The notes: a model not told the origin generated them from the letters alone. A DNA stretch of 12,572 nt from an uncultured Sphingomonas sp. (GCA_946886845.1 CAMPJH010000031.1:1-12572); one strand, 5' to 3'; numbered from the stretch's first letter, positions 1-7,921 are shown. Program-made: numbers and translations.

Positions 1-53
1 CGGGCGGCGAGGTGACGCACCAGGAACAGCTCCGCTGGAACTTGCTCGAGTAA
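1..53 (+). CDS. 3' end of an unidentified plus-strand gene (partial)
   Basis: The plus-strand frame beginning at base 3 reads GGEVTHQEQLRWNLLE and ends in TAA at 51-53. All but one of its sixteen sense codons end in G or C, the bias seen in the genuine genes here; the competing minus-strand frame has many A/T third positions. I therefore read it as the C-terminus of a real gene entering from the left edge. Sixteen residues are too few to recognise a family, so no function is proposed. It converges on the truncated KpsF frame, with only 5 bases between the two stop codons. It could also be a chance open stretch, because so little is visible. Confidence 0.4.
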   Translation, partial: GGEVTHQEQLRWNLLE

Positions 54-58
54 AGGGC

Positions 59-229
59 CTAGGTGCCGAGGGAGCCGCGAGTGAGCTTCAATGTGGAGTA
101 GCTGATCAGCTCGACGGCGCGGGTGAAATTGTCGCCGAGGCTGTCGGCGAGCGCGTCGAGGGCGCGCGCCTCGTCGTGGAGGATGTCCCGCCCAAACTCG
201 AGCACCGGCTTCTGCGGCTTGTCGACCAT
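59..229 (-). pseudogene. Truncated KpsF/GutQ-type arabinose-5-phosphate isomerase (N-terminal fragment)
   Basis: The frame starts with an ATG whose A is shared with the symporter's TGA stop (TGATG), so it is probably translated by coupling; I see no Shine-Dalgarno of its own. The 56 residues resemble the N-terminal helices of KpsF/KdsD isomerases, which interconvert ribulose-5-phosphate and arabinose-5-phosphate for KDO and lipopolysaccharide synthesis. The matching part runs from about FGRDILHDEARALDALADSL (residues 12-31) through NFTRAVELI. In the family this leads into a GK-V-V-x-G-x-GKSGH sugar-phosphate-binding loop. Here it instead runs into about 14 unrelated residues (SYSTLKLTRGSLGT) and stops. 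Full-length members are about 320 residues, so the SIS domain and both CBS repeats are missing. None of the three frames to the left edge restores the expected sequence, which argues for a rearrangement rather than a simple frameshift. The product is unlikely to be active. A less likely reading is a short unrelated protein that only resembles KpsF. Confidence 0.6.
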
Positions 230-1539
230 CAGGCCGGCTGCGGCGCCGTTGCCGCCTCGGCATCGGGTTCTGCCGCGGAGATCACCTGCGCGGCGACAAG
301 GTCGCCGACCACGTTGAGGGTCGTCCGGCACATGTCGAGGAAGCGGTCGACCCCGAGCACCAGCGCGATCGCTTCCGGCTGGATTCCGACCATCGCCAGG
401 ATCAGTGCGACCACCGGAAGCGAGCCGGCCGGGACCCCGGCGGTTCCGATGCCGCCGAGGATGCAAACCAGCATCACCGTCAGCTGTTGCCACAGGCTCA
501 GGTCGATCCCGAAGAATTGCGCGAGGAAAATGACGGTCACGCCCTCGAACATCGCCGTGCCGTTCTGGTTGGCGGTGGCGCCGATCGTCAGGACGAAACG
601 CGATACCCGCCGCGGCAAGTGCAGGCGCTCATCGGCGACCTTCAGCGAGGTCGGCAAAGTCGCGTTCGACGAGGCGGTCGAGAAAGCCATCAGGCTGGCC
701 TCCTGGGTTTCCTTGAAGAACGCGATCGGGTTTTTTCGACCAAGCGTCGCCAGAAGCACCGGGAAGACGACGAACATCTGGATCGAGAGCGCCAGAACGA
801 CAACGCCGACATAGGCCGACAGCCGGATCAGTAGGTCCCAGCCGAACAGCGCAGCAAGGTTGAACATGAAGCAGGCGACCGCGATCGGAGCCAGCTTGAT
901 GACGATCATGATCAGCCGCATCGTCACGTCGAACAGCCCTTCGAAGCCGCGCTGGAGGGCGCGCGCGTTGGGCGTGTCGGTGAGAAGCAGTCCGATCCCA
1001 AAGAACAAAGCGAAGAACATCACCGACAGGATCGCGCTGTTCGACCCCATCACTTCGACCAGGTTCTGCGGGATGATGGTGACGAAAGCGTCGATCCCCG
1101 ACGGCTGCTCGGTCCCGGTGCGGACGATCGCTCCGGCGCGGTCGGCCTGGGCCACCAGCATCTCGTTCGCGACCGCGCGGTCGACCCCCGCACCAGGCTG
1201 GAGGATGTTGACCGCGGCCAGACTGACCGCGACCGCAATCGACGAGACTATGACGGTGTAAGCGAGCGTCCTGAGGCCGACCCGCTTCAGCGAACGGATT
1301 TCGCCCATCTCCGAAATGCCGACCACCAGCGCCGAGAACAGCAGCGGGATGACCAGCATGAACAGCAAGCGGAGAAAGACCTGGCCGATCGGCTCGGTCA
1401 CATAGGTGGTGACCGCCTCGACCCAGGCGGCCTCCGGCTGCGTAGAATAGACGATCAGGCCCGCGACCAGCCCAACCAGGAAGCCGATCAGCATCTGCCA
1501 CTGCAGCTCCAGGCCGCGCTTCGTTGTCGTCTCTTGCAT
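229..1539 (-). CDS. Dicarboxylate/amino acid:cation symporter (DAACS family)
   Basis: An inner-membrane secondary transporter of the GltPh/GltP/DctA family, moving acidic amino acids or C4-dicarboxylates with Na+ or H+. The 436-residue length is normal. Hairpin HP1 carries the serine-rich FSTASSNATLPTS motif (about 286-298). The TM7 motif is NQNGT (324-328) where the family usually has NMDGT. HP2 follows as GGIGTAGVPAGSLP, and TM8 has D398, D402, R405, T406, N409 and D413, equivalent to GltPh D390, D394, R397, T398, N401 and D405, so the substrate site is intact. I chose the ATG at 1539 because GAGGGAG lies 5 bases upstream; an in-frame ATG at 1563 would add 8 residues but lacks a good site. 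It follows the methyltransferase by 45 bases and overlaps the KpsF fragment by one base. Exact substrate and coupling ion cannot be read from sequence. Confidence 0.93.
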   Translation of the reverse strand: MQETTTKRGLELQWQMLIGFLVGLVAGLIVYSTQPEAAWVEAVTTYVTEPIGQVFLRLLFMLVIPLLFSALVVGISEMGEIRSLKRVGLRTLAYTVIVSSIAVAVSLAAVNILQPGAGVDRAVANEMLVAQADRAGAIVRTGTEQPSGIDAFVTIIPQNLVEVMGSNSAILSVMFFALFFGIGLLLTDTPNARALQRGFEGLFDVTMRLIMIVIKLAPIAVACFMFNLAALFGWDLLIRLSAYVGVVVLALSIQMFVVFPVLLATLGRKNPIAFFKETQEASLMAFSTASSNATLPTSLKVADERLHLPRRVSRFVLTIGATANQNGTAMFEGVTVIFLAQFFGIDLSLWQQLTVMLVCILGGIGTAGVPAGSLPVVALILAMVGIQPEAIALVLGVDRFLDMCRTTLNVVGDLVAAQVISAAEPDAEAATAPQPA

Positions 1540-1544
1540 CAGAA

Positions 1545-1551
1545 CTCCCTC
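1545..1551 (-). promoter_or_regulatory. Ribosome binding site deciding the symporter start
   Basis: GAGGGAG on the minus strand lies 5 bases upstream of the ATG at 1539. It favours this start over the in-frame ATG at 1563, whose own upstream sequence is GC-rich without a purine-rich element at suitable spacing. Confidence 0.7.
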
Positions 1552-1584
1552 GAGACCGGGCATCGCGGCGCGGCGCAGTCCTTG

Positions 1585-2418
1585 TCAAGCATCGCCGGCT
1601 TTGGCCGACCAAATCCAGGCGGCCGCCGCGAATTCGACGGCATCCCCGGTGAAATGGCGTTCGATGACGGATCGCATTCTCTCCACTGCCGAGGGCTTCT
1701 CCTGCTCGGGCATCTCCTCGACGACCCTCGACGCCGGACCGATCGCGCCAAGGAACGACAGCGCCTGCTCGATTGCCCCACCTTCCGCGGCGGCGACGTA
1801 GTTGAACGCAACGGGCGTTCCTTCGACGGCCGTCCAGCCCGCGGCATCCAGGATGTCGCGGACATAGTGCGGGTCAGCAAAGGCGAAGCCGCTCGGCTCG
1901 CGGCCGGGCGGCGGCAACGCGCGGTTCGCCGCCGCGGAGGCAAGCTCGGAAGCCCATGGGTTGGAATGCCAATCCTGGAAGCAGGAGAAAACCAGCGAAG
2001 CGCCGGCGCTCGCCGCTGCCCGAAGACTTCGGAACGCCCGCACCGGATCGGCGAAGAACATCACTCCGTGACGCGAGAAGATCAGGTCGAACGGTCCCTC
2101 GCCACGCGCCACGGCTTCGGCGTCGCCGAGAAGCACGCGAACCGAGGTGCCGGCGAACCGCTCCTCGGCGATTCCCACCAGCGCGGGCGAGAGGTCGCAG
2201 GCGATTATGGTTGCGTCGGGACGGATATTCGCAAGGGCAAGGCTGGTCGATCCCGCGCCGCAACCGACATCGAGCGCCCGGAACGCGCCCTTCGGCGCCG
2301 AAGCCGCGATCGCCCGGTTGAGCATTGCGCCGAGCCCGGACAGCGCGCGGTCGATATCCTGCCAACGCTCGGACCAGGCATCGCCACTTTTGGTCTCCCA
2401 TTCCGGTGTGGCGCTCAT
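1585..2418 (-). CDS. Class I SAM-dependent methyltransferase
   Basis: A 277-residue soluble methyltransferase with the Rossmann-like class I fold. Motif I is LDVGCGAG (49-56), the SAM-binding glycine loop. The acidic residue ending strand beta-2 is D75 in ACDLS. A GDAE turn (98-101) and DLIFSRHGVMFFADP (111-125) correspond to the later SAM-contact and beta-4 regions. The sequence resembles small-molecule or UbiE-like methyltransferases, but nothing identifies the acceptor. The ATG at 2418 is preferred: an alternative in-frame start at 2493 would run 65 bases into the M24 peptidase gene, whereas 2418 leaves a 10-base gap with a weak GAGCGAG element upstream. Its place between an exported peptidase and a symporter suggests co-transcription with them, not a defined role. 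Confidence 0.88.
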   Translation of the reverse strand: MSATPEWETKSGDAWSERWQDIDRALSGLGAMLNRAIAASAPKGAFRALDVGCGAGSTSLALANIRPDATIIACDLSPALVGIAEERFAGTSVRVLLGDAEAVARGEGPFDLIFSRHGVMFFADPVRAFRSLRAAASAGASLVFSCFQDWHSNPWASELASAAANRALPPPGREPSGFAFADPHYVRDILDAAGWTAVEGTPVAFNYVAAAEGGAIEQALSFLGAIGPASRVVEEMPEQEKPSAVERMRSVIERHFTGDAVEFAAAAWIWSAKAGDA

Positions 2419-2428
2419 CTTGGCTCGC

Positions 2429-3688
2429 TCAAGCGCCGCGGCCGAACGGATCGTCGATCGAAGGCGGCGGAACGGTGAACCATTTCGGACCACTGGCGGT
2501 CATGTAAAAGCAATCCTCGAGCCGGATCCCGAATTTGCCCGGCAAATAAATCCCGGGCTCGTTGGAAAAGCACATTCCCGGCGCCAGCGGCGTCGTTTCG
2601 CCGTGGACCAAATTGACCGGCTCATGGCCTTCCATGCCGATGCCGTGGCCGGTTCGGTGCGAAGTGCCGGGAAGCTTGTAGCCGGGCCCGTACCCCCAGC
2701 TTTCATAGGTGCGGCGGACGGCATCATCGACGCTGCCGGCCGGAGCGCCGACCTTGGCCGCCGCCATGGCGATGTCCTGGCCGCGGCGCATCTGAGTCCA
2801 GACCTTGCGTTGTTCCGCGGTAGGCGGGGCGCCGAACACGAAGGTTCGCGAGATGTCGGACTGATATCCGTGCACACCGCAACCGCAGTCGAGCAGCACG
2901 ACTTCGCCCTTCCGGACATGCTGTGGCTTGCCCGAGCCGTGCGGATAGGCGCTGGCCTCGCCGAGCAGGATCAGCCCGCCGTCGGTTTGCGCACCGAGCG
3001 CACTGACCGCTGCAACATAGAGATCGTTGATATCGGACGGCGTCATGCCCTCGCGGATCCGCGGATAGATCTGATCGTAAGCGGCGAGCGTGATGTCGGC
3101 TGCAGCTTGCATCAGCGCGATCTCGGCCGGCGACTTGATCATCCTCAGCGCTCGAGCGACCGGGTTGGCGCTGACCACGCGAACGCCCGGCAGCTGCTGC
3201 TGGAGCCGGTCGAGGATGAAGTAGCGGTTGGTTTCCTCGAATCCGACCGGCGAACCAGCAACTCCGCGCTCCGCGAGGAAATCGGCGACAAGCTTGAGCG
3301 GCTCCTCGTCCTCCTGCCAGACCCGGACTTCCGCCGGCACCTTCAGGCTTTCCTCGACCGACGGCTTCTCGAAGAAGGGCGTGACGACGATCGGGTCGCC
3401 CTGGACGGGGATGACGACACCGGTCAGCCGCTCGCTGCGCCACCACTGGACGCCGGTGAAGTAATCGAGGCTCGGGCCGGACTCGATCACCACCGCCCCG
3501 ATCCCGTTCTGCCGCATCAGCGCCTGTGCCTTTTTCAGACGCTGGACGCGTTCGGCCGAGCTGATCGGCGGCGGAAGCTTGATCGTCCTTCCCGCGGCGG
3601 ACTGTGCGCGCAACGGGCTCGCGGCAACCGCCGACATCGACGTGACGACCCCGCCGAGAAAAGTCCGCCGCTCAACCTTCCAGCTCAT
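2429..3688 (-). CDS. Tat-exported M24 family metallopeptidase (Xaa-Pro aminopeptidase-like)
   Basis: A 419-residue pita-bread-fold metallopeptidase that probably removes N-terminal residues, often before proline, from peptides. The N-terminus has a twin-arginine signal, ERRTFLGG (6-13), a hydrophobic stretch to about 24 and a likely cleavage site near LRAQ (26-29), so it should be exported folded to the periplasm. Residues about 45-170 form the creatinase-type N-terminal domain. The C-terminal catalytic domain carries all five expected metal ligands: D267 (LLDCG), D278 (SDISRTF), H348 (TGHGIG), E377 (SNEPGIY) and E391 (RLEDCF), plus a conserved-looking H250 in YPHGSG. The ATG has GGGGAGGGG 6 bases upstream and overlaps the upstream ureohydrolase stop as ATGA, implying translational coupling. 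The family also contains creatinases and prolidases, so peptide specificity is inferred. The Tat signal suggests action on environmental or cell-wall-derived peptides. Confidence 0.92.
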   Translation of the reverse strand: MSWKVERRTFLGGVVTSMSAVAASPLRAQSAAGRTIKLPPPISSAERVQRLKKAQALMRQNGIGAVVIESGPSLDYFTGVQWWRSERLTGVVIPVQGDPIVVTPFFEKPSVEESLKVPAEVRVWQEDEEPLKLVADFLAERGVAGSPVGFEETNRYFILDRLQQQLPGVRVVSANPVARALRMIKSPAEIALMQAAADITLAAYDQIYPRIREGMTPSDINDLYVAAVSALGAQTDGGLILLGEASAYPHGSGKPQHVRKGEVVLLDCGCGVHGYQSDISRTFVFGAPPTAEQRKVWTQMRRGQDIAMAAAKVGAPAGSVDDAVRRTYESWGYGPGYKLPGTSHRTGHGIGMEGHEPVNLVHGETTPLAPGMCFSNEPGIYLPGKFGIRLEDCFYMTASGPKWFTVPPPSIDDPFGRGA

Positions 3689-4506
3689 GACAATCCCCTC
3701 CCCGCCAGCCCTGCCAGTTCCTTCAGCAGCTTGGCGGCGACGGTCGCCGTTATCTGGTTGATGTCGCGCGACGGGTTCAACTCGACCACGTCGGCACCGA
3801 CGATATTGCCGTCGATCCGGTGCAGAACCGAAAGGATCTCGCGCGTCGACAGGCCTCCCGGCTCATGGTGCGAGACGCCCGGCGCGAAGGCCGGATCAAG
3901 TCCGTCGAGATCGATGCTGACGTAGAGCGGCGCTCGCGGGATCGGGACGCGGTCGGGCGCGAAATCGCGCATTTCGATCACTTCGACCCCGAACTTGTCC
4001 GCCTGCTCGCGGCAATGGCCGTTCATGGTCCGGATGCCGATCTGCACCAGGCGGCTGGCGAGCCCCTTCTCCATGATCCGCGCGAAGGGAGAGGCGTGAG
4101 ACAGAGGGTCGCCTTCGAAATTGTCGTACAGGTCCGGGTGAGCATCGAAGTGGAGGATGTTCAACGGTCCGTGGACACGCGCCAGACCGGCGACGATCGG
4201 AAAGGTCACCATATGATCGCCGCCGAGGCATAATGGCGCAGCGCCATCGCGGGCGGCGGCTTCGACCGCATCGCTGATAATCGCAGGATCGTCCGCATTC
4301 TCGAGCAGCGGGAGATCGCCCGAATCCTCGAAGGAAATTCCAAGGCCCAGTTCGTCACCGGATTCTGTCACCCGGTTGCTGTGGTCCGAAGCAAGCGCGG
4401 CGCGAATTGCGGCCGGCGCGCCGGCGGGCCCGCGCAGAAACGACGAATGGCTGTCGGTCGGAAGGCCGATCAGCCTCACTCTGGGTCTTGCCGCGGTTGC
4501 CTGCAT
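3685..4506 (-). CDS. Arginase/agmatinase-family ureohydrolase
   Basis: A binuclear manganese hydrolase that releases urea or an equivalent from guanidino compounds (arginine, agmatine, guanidinobutyrate and similar). From the ATG at 4506 it is 273 residues. The family metal-binding motifs are all present in order: GGDHMVT, then FDAHPDL, then SIDLDGLDP, giving one His, the D-x-H-x-D set and the D-x-D set expected for two Mn ions. SHHEPGGLS and a VVELNP segment (family pattern E-x-x-P) complete the active-site wall. The start is uncertain. ATGs at 4578 and 4596 are in frame and add 24 and 30 residues, but they would overlap the divergent MFS gene, and none of the three has a strong ribosome site. 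The RLIGLP strand that begins the fold lies just after 4506, so the short form is complete. It heads the left-hand operon. Agmatinase is a reasonable guess, but substrate cannot be assigned. Confidence 0.9.
   Translation of the reverse strand: MQATAARPRVRLIGLPTDSHSSFLRGPAGAPAAIRAALASDHSNRVTESGDELGLGISFEDSGDLPLLENADDPAIISDAVEAAARDGAAPLCLGGDHMVTFPIVAGLARVHGPLNILHFDAHPDLYDNFEGDPLSHASPFARIMEKGLASRLVQIGIRTMNGHCREQADKFGVEVIEMRDFAPDRVPIPRAPLYVSIDLDGLDPAFAPGVSHHEPGGLSTREILSVLHRIDGNIVGADVVELNPSRDINQITATVAAKLLKELAGLAGRGLS
3695..3703 (-). promoter_or_regulatory. Strong Shine-Dalgarno of the M24 peptidase
   Basis: GGGGAGGGG on the minus strand ends 6 bases before the ATG at 3688. It lies inside the last codons of the ureohydrolase gene, so the peptidase can initiate independently as well as by ATGA coupling. 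It confirms the start that includes the Tat signal. Confidence 0.7.
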
Positions 4507-4557
4507 CTTGCCCCATCGCTCTTGCACGAAGCGGTCCGCTGCGCCAGCGCCCCGCGA
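4507..4557. other. Short divergent intergenic region between ureohydrolase and MFS genes
   Basis: If the starts at 4506 (minus) and 4558 (plus) are right, 51 bases must serve both divergent genes. I see no convincing -35/-10 pair, operator palindrome or ribosome binding site on either strand. Promoters may lie inside the flanking coding ends. Confidence 0.4.
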
Positions 4558-5847
4558 ATGCCCTTCGAACTCAGCCATGGACAGAGCGCCAAGCATCGGC
4601 CGGGCCGCAACGAACTGGTGGCGATTCTCGCCGGGTTGATGGCGCTCAACGCCTTCGCGATCGACGCGATGATCCCGGCGCTGCCGCAGATCGGCGCCGA
4701 TCTCGGGGCCGAAACCGACAATCAGCGGCAGCTGGTGGTGGTCGCTTATTTCATCGGCTTCGGGTCAACCCAGCTCGTCTGGGGACCGCTCGCCGACCGT
4801 TTCGGGCGCAAGCCGGTGCTTGCGGCCGGCATCCTGCTCTACACTGGATTCGCTTTGATTTGCGGGCTCGCTGGAAGCTTCGCGCTGCTGATCGCCAGCC
4901 GCCTGGCGATGGGTGCGTCGGCCGCCGTCACCCGGGTGCTGGTCGTTGCCATGGTCCGCGACCTGTTCGAGGGCGAGGAGATGGCCCGGCTGATGAGCCT
5001 GGTCTTCATGGTGTTCATGGTTGTGCCCGTGCTCGCGCCCAGCCTCGGCCAGCTGATCCTGCTGTTCGGGCCGTGGCGGCTAATCTTCCTGGTGCTGGGT
5101 GCCTATGGACTGGCGATGCTCGCCTGGGCCTGGCTTCGGCTGCCCGAAACCCTGCGGCCCGAATATCGCCGGTCGCTTGCCTGGCGCGAGATTGGCGCCG
5201 CGACCTGGGAAACGATGCGCGAGCCGCAGTCGCGCGGCTACACGCTGGCGCTCGCCGTCATCTTCGGTGGGCTCACCGCCTATATCGCTTCGGTCCAGCA
5301 GATCGTGTTCGACGCCTTCCACGCGCCGGAAATGATCGGAATCGTATTCGGAGCGGTCGCCGCGCCGATGGCGCTGGCGTCATGGACGAACTCGCGGATT
5401 GTCGGCCGCTTCGGAGTAAGGCGCGTCGGGCACGCCGGCGCCTTCGCCTTCGCCGCCGTCACGGTCGCGCATGCGCTGGTCGCTTACATGGGCTACGAGA
5501 GCCTGGCCGTGTTCGTGGTGATGCAGGGCCTGGCGATGGCCAGCTTCGCATTCACTTCGTCCAACCTGAGCACGCTGGCGATGGAGCATATGGGCCCGAT
5601 CGCCGGCACCGCCGCGTCGGTCCAGGGCGTGATCGGGACCATGGGTGGAGCGGCGATCGGCTATGCGATCGGCCAGTCGTTCGATGGCACCGTCAATCCG
5701 TTCCTGTGGGGCGTGGCGGGCTCGGCGGTCATCGCCCTTGTCCTGGTCATCCTGACCGAGCCCAGGCAGTTGTTCGCGCCGCTCACCCAGGCGGAAGCGA
5801 AGGAGGTGGCGGAGCTTCCGCCACTTCCCCCGGAGGATTTGGGTTAG
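4558..5847 (+). CDS. MFS multidrug exporter, Bcr/CflA (DHA1) type
   Basis: A 429-residue, 12-helix inner-membrane proton antiporter of the major facilitator superfamily. Hydrophobic helices start at about residue 20 (LVAILAGLMALNAFAIDAMI) and continue throughout. The loop 2-3 signature (motif A) is GPLADRFGRKPV at 77-88. RLAMGASAAVTRVLVV (115-130) fits the helix-4 arginine motif. VVPVLAPSLGQ (155-165) fits the helix-5 antiporter motif typical of Bcr/CflA drug exporters. A charged tail with PPLPPEDLG ends the protein. The ATG at 4558 is chosen because it precedes the first helix by a normal-length cytoplasmic leader; the open frame extends further upstream but only over the antisense of the ureohydrolase. 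No clear Shine-Dalgarno is visible. It is the only intact plus-strand gene here and is convergent with recA with a 24-base gap. The substrate is unknown; drug, dipeptide or metabolite export are all possible. Confidence 0.92.
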   Translation: MPFELSHGQSAKHRPGRNELVAILAGLMALNAFAIDAMIPALPQIGADLGAETDNQRQLVVVAYFIGFGSTQLVWGPLADRFGRKPVLAAGILLYTGFALICGLAGSFALLIASRLAMGASAAVTRVLVVAMVRDLFEGEEMARLMSLVFMVFMVVPVLAPSLGQLILLFGPWRLIFLVLGAYGLAMLAWAWLRLPETLRPEYRRSLAWREIGAATWETMREPQSRGYTLALAVIFGGLTAYIASVQQIVFDAFHAPEMIGIVFGAVAAPMALASWTNSRIVGRFGVRRVGHAGAFAFAAVTVAHALVAYMGYESLAVFVVMQGLAMASFAFTSSNLSTLAMEHMGPIAGTAASVQGVIGTMGGAAIGYAIGQSFDGTVNPFLWGVAGSAVIALVLVILTEPRQLFAPLTQAEAKEVAELPPLPPEDLG

Positions 5848-5871
5848 GGCCGCAGACGCGGGTCCCGAAGA

Positions 5872-6957
<1,086 letters not shown>

Positions 6958-6964
6958 GCTGTTC

Positions 6965-6971
6965 ACCCCTT
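6965..6971 (-). promoter_or_regulatory. recA ribosome binding site
   Basis: AAGGGGT on the minus strand sits 7 bases before the ATG at 6957 and selects it over the in-frame GTG at 6966, which would lie almost on top of the site. Confidence 0.65.
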
Positions 6972-7038
6972 CGTCAATCGGCCTGGTGCCGATTTTTGTC
7001 TCTCGTCGAGCGGCCGAGCCCCGACCCGCGAAGCGACG

Positions 7039-7067
7039 TCTGTACCGCTTCTGTTCCGTAAGAACAA
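7039..7067 (-). promoter_or_regulatory. Predicted sigma70-type recA promoter
   Basis: On the minus strand TTGTTC (7067-7062) is a -35-like hexamer, followed by exactly 17 bases and the -10-like TACAGA (7044-7039). Transcription would start near 7030, leaving a leader of roughly 70 bases before the ATG at 6957. The -35 element shares its bases with the second half of the LexA box, so LexA binding would block RNA polymerase. The call rests on spacing, hexamer similarity and operator overlap; no transcript data are available. Confidence 0.6.
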
Positions 7068-7076
7068 GAGGTGAAC
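7062..7076 (-). promoter_or_regulatory. LexA operator (alphaproteobacterial SOS box) of recA
   Basis: The minus strand reads GTTC-ACCTCTT-GTTC, an exact match to the direct-repeat GTTC-N7-GTTC consensus known for alphaproteobacterial LexA; on the plus strand it is GAAC-N7-GAAC. It lies 105 bases upstream of the recA ATG and overlaps the -35 element. It begins only 2 bases downstream of the hydrolase stop codon at 7078, so the box is in the intergenic space with no room to spare. A further inverted half-site (GAAC on the minus strand, plus-strand GTTC at 7053-7056) follows 5 bases downstream. Confidence 0.85.
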
Positions 7077-7077
7077 A

Positions 7078-7857
7078 TCAGGATCCTTTGGTGGCCCTTG
7101 CGAGAACCGTTTCGAGCGCCTCGCGCATCGCCTGGTGGAAGTCGGAACGGGCGTAGATGTCGTTGTGCCCTGCCCCGCCGATCGTGCGGTCGAAGACCAG
7201 GTTCGGTACTTGGCGGCGAAGGGCTTCGGTGCGGCTCGCCGGGACGATCTCGTCGCGCTCTGCGGCAATAATCGCGGTCGGCACCTGCGTCCCCTTGAGA
7301 AAGCCGGCGGCGTCGAGCTCGTGGCGGAAGGCAAAAGTCAGGCCCGGCACCCAAGGGTACAGATCGCGCGCAACCGATTTGAGCGAGTCGAAGGGCGTGA
7401 CGAGGATCAAACCGTCGAGCGCGCCGCTCCTGGCCAGGCTGGCGGCGACCCCGCTGCCGATGCTGAAGCCGACCGCGACGACCCGCTCCGGCTTTACCCG
7501 CTCGATCGCCAGGTCGAGCGCCAGCGGCGCGTCCTCGACCAAAGCGTCGGCCGATGGCCGTCCGGTCGACGGCCGGTAACCGCGATAATGAAAGGCGACG
7601 ACGTCTGCCTCGGGATAAAGCTGGTGAAGGAATAACGCGACATTCTCGCCGTTCCAGGCATTGCCGCCGAAGCCGATCACCAAGGTGCGTGGACCGGTGG
7701 AGCCGTCAGCCGGTGGGATATGCACGCCGTGCAGCTTCACGCCGCCGGGGGCGTCCACGCTCAGGCGCTCGGCGCCGGGCGGCAACGGATCGGCGGGCGC
7801 GACGGCATGGGTCGGAAAGATCAGCGCGTCGAGGGACCAGGCCATCGCCGCCACCAA
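7078..7857 (-). CDS. Alpha/beta hydrolase with N-terminal membrane anchor (start uncertain)
   Basis: A serine hydrolase of the alpha/beta fold, similar to the YRGY-containing Bem46/ABHD13-like group. Numbering from a TTG at 7857 gives 259 residues. The oxyanion-hole region is FGGNAWNGEN (63-72), followed by FHYRGYRPSTGRP. The nucleophile elbow is GFSIGSG with S132, the acid is D202 in AERDEIVP, and the histidine is H231 in GAGHND, so the catalytic triad is intact. The substrate is unknown. The N-terminus is odd. The frame stays open upstream to a TAG at 7932-7930 and encodes SRLRLAAVGGGLAALVLFAP directly before the TTG. That is a good signal anchor, yet it contains no ATG, GTG or TTG. Standard starts inside or after the helix (TTG 7857, GTG 7854, ATG 7845) lack a clear ribosome site and would cut the segment. 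A CTG at 7905 would keep it. The gene follows the response regulator, whose stop is at 7922, and precedes the recA promoter. Confidence 0.85.
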   Translation of the reverse strand: MVAAMAWSLDALIFPTHAVAPADPLPPGAERLSVDAPGGVKLHGVHIPPADGSTGPRTLVIGFGGNAWNGENVALFLHQLYPEADVVAFHYRGYRPSTGRPSADALVEDAPLALDLAIERVKPERVVAVGFSIGSGVAASLARSGALDGLILVTPFDSLKSVARDLYPWVPGLTFAFRHELDAAGFLKGTQVPTAIIAAERDEIVPASRTEALRRQVPNLVFDRTIGGAGHNDIYARSDFHQAMREALETVLARATKGS

Positions 7858-7921
7858 TGGTGCAAACAGGACGAGTGCCGCAAGGCCGCCACCAACCGCG
7901 GCCAGCCGGAGCCGCGACGGA

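Noticed and set aside
59..493. The 144-codon minus-strand frame as one complete protein
   Set aside because: Its first ~88 residues are an Arg/Gly-rich shadow of the symporter's C-terminal part; only the segment from the ATG at 229 has natural composition and family resemblance.
1540..1590. TTGACA at the end of the methyltransferase gene as a -35 for the symporter
   Set aside because: At 17 bases spacing the would-be -10 is CGATGC, far from consensus, and the hexamer is part of the final codons and stop of the upstream gene. Operon read-through is simpler.
2147..3925. 592-codon plus-strand open frame opposite the M24 peptidase and methyltransferase genes
   Set aside because: Its product is rich in Arg, Asp, His and Gln with no domain-like pattern. 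It is antisense to genes with intact metal-binding and SAM-binding motifs, and high-GC codon bias explains the long shadow frame.
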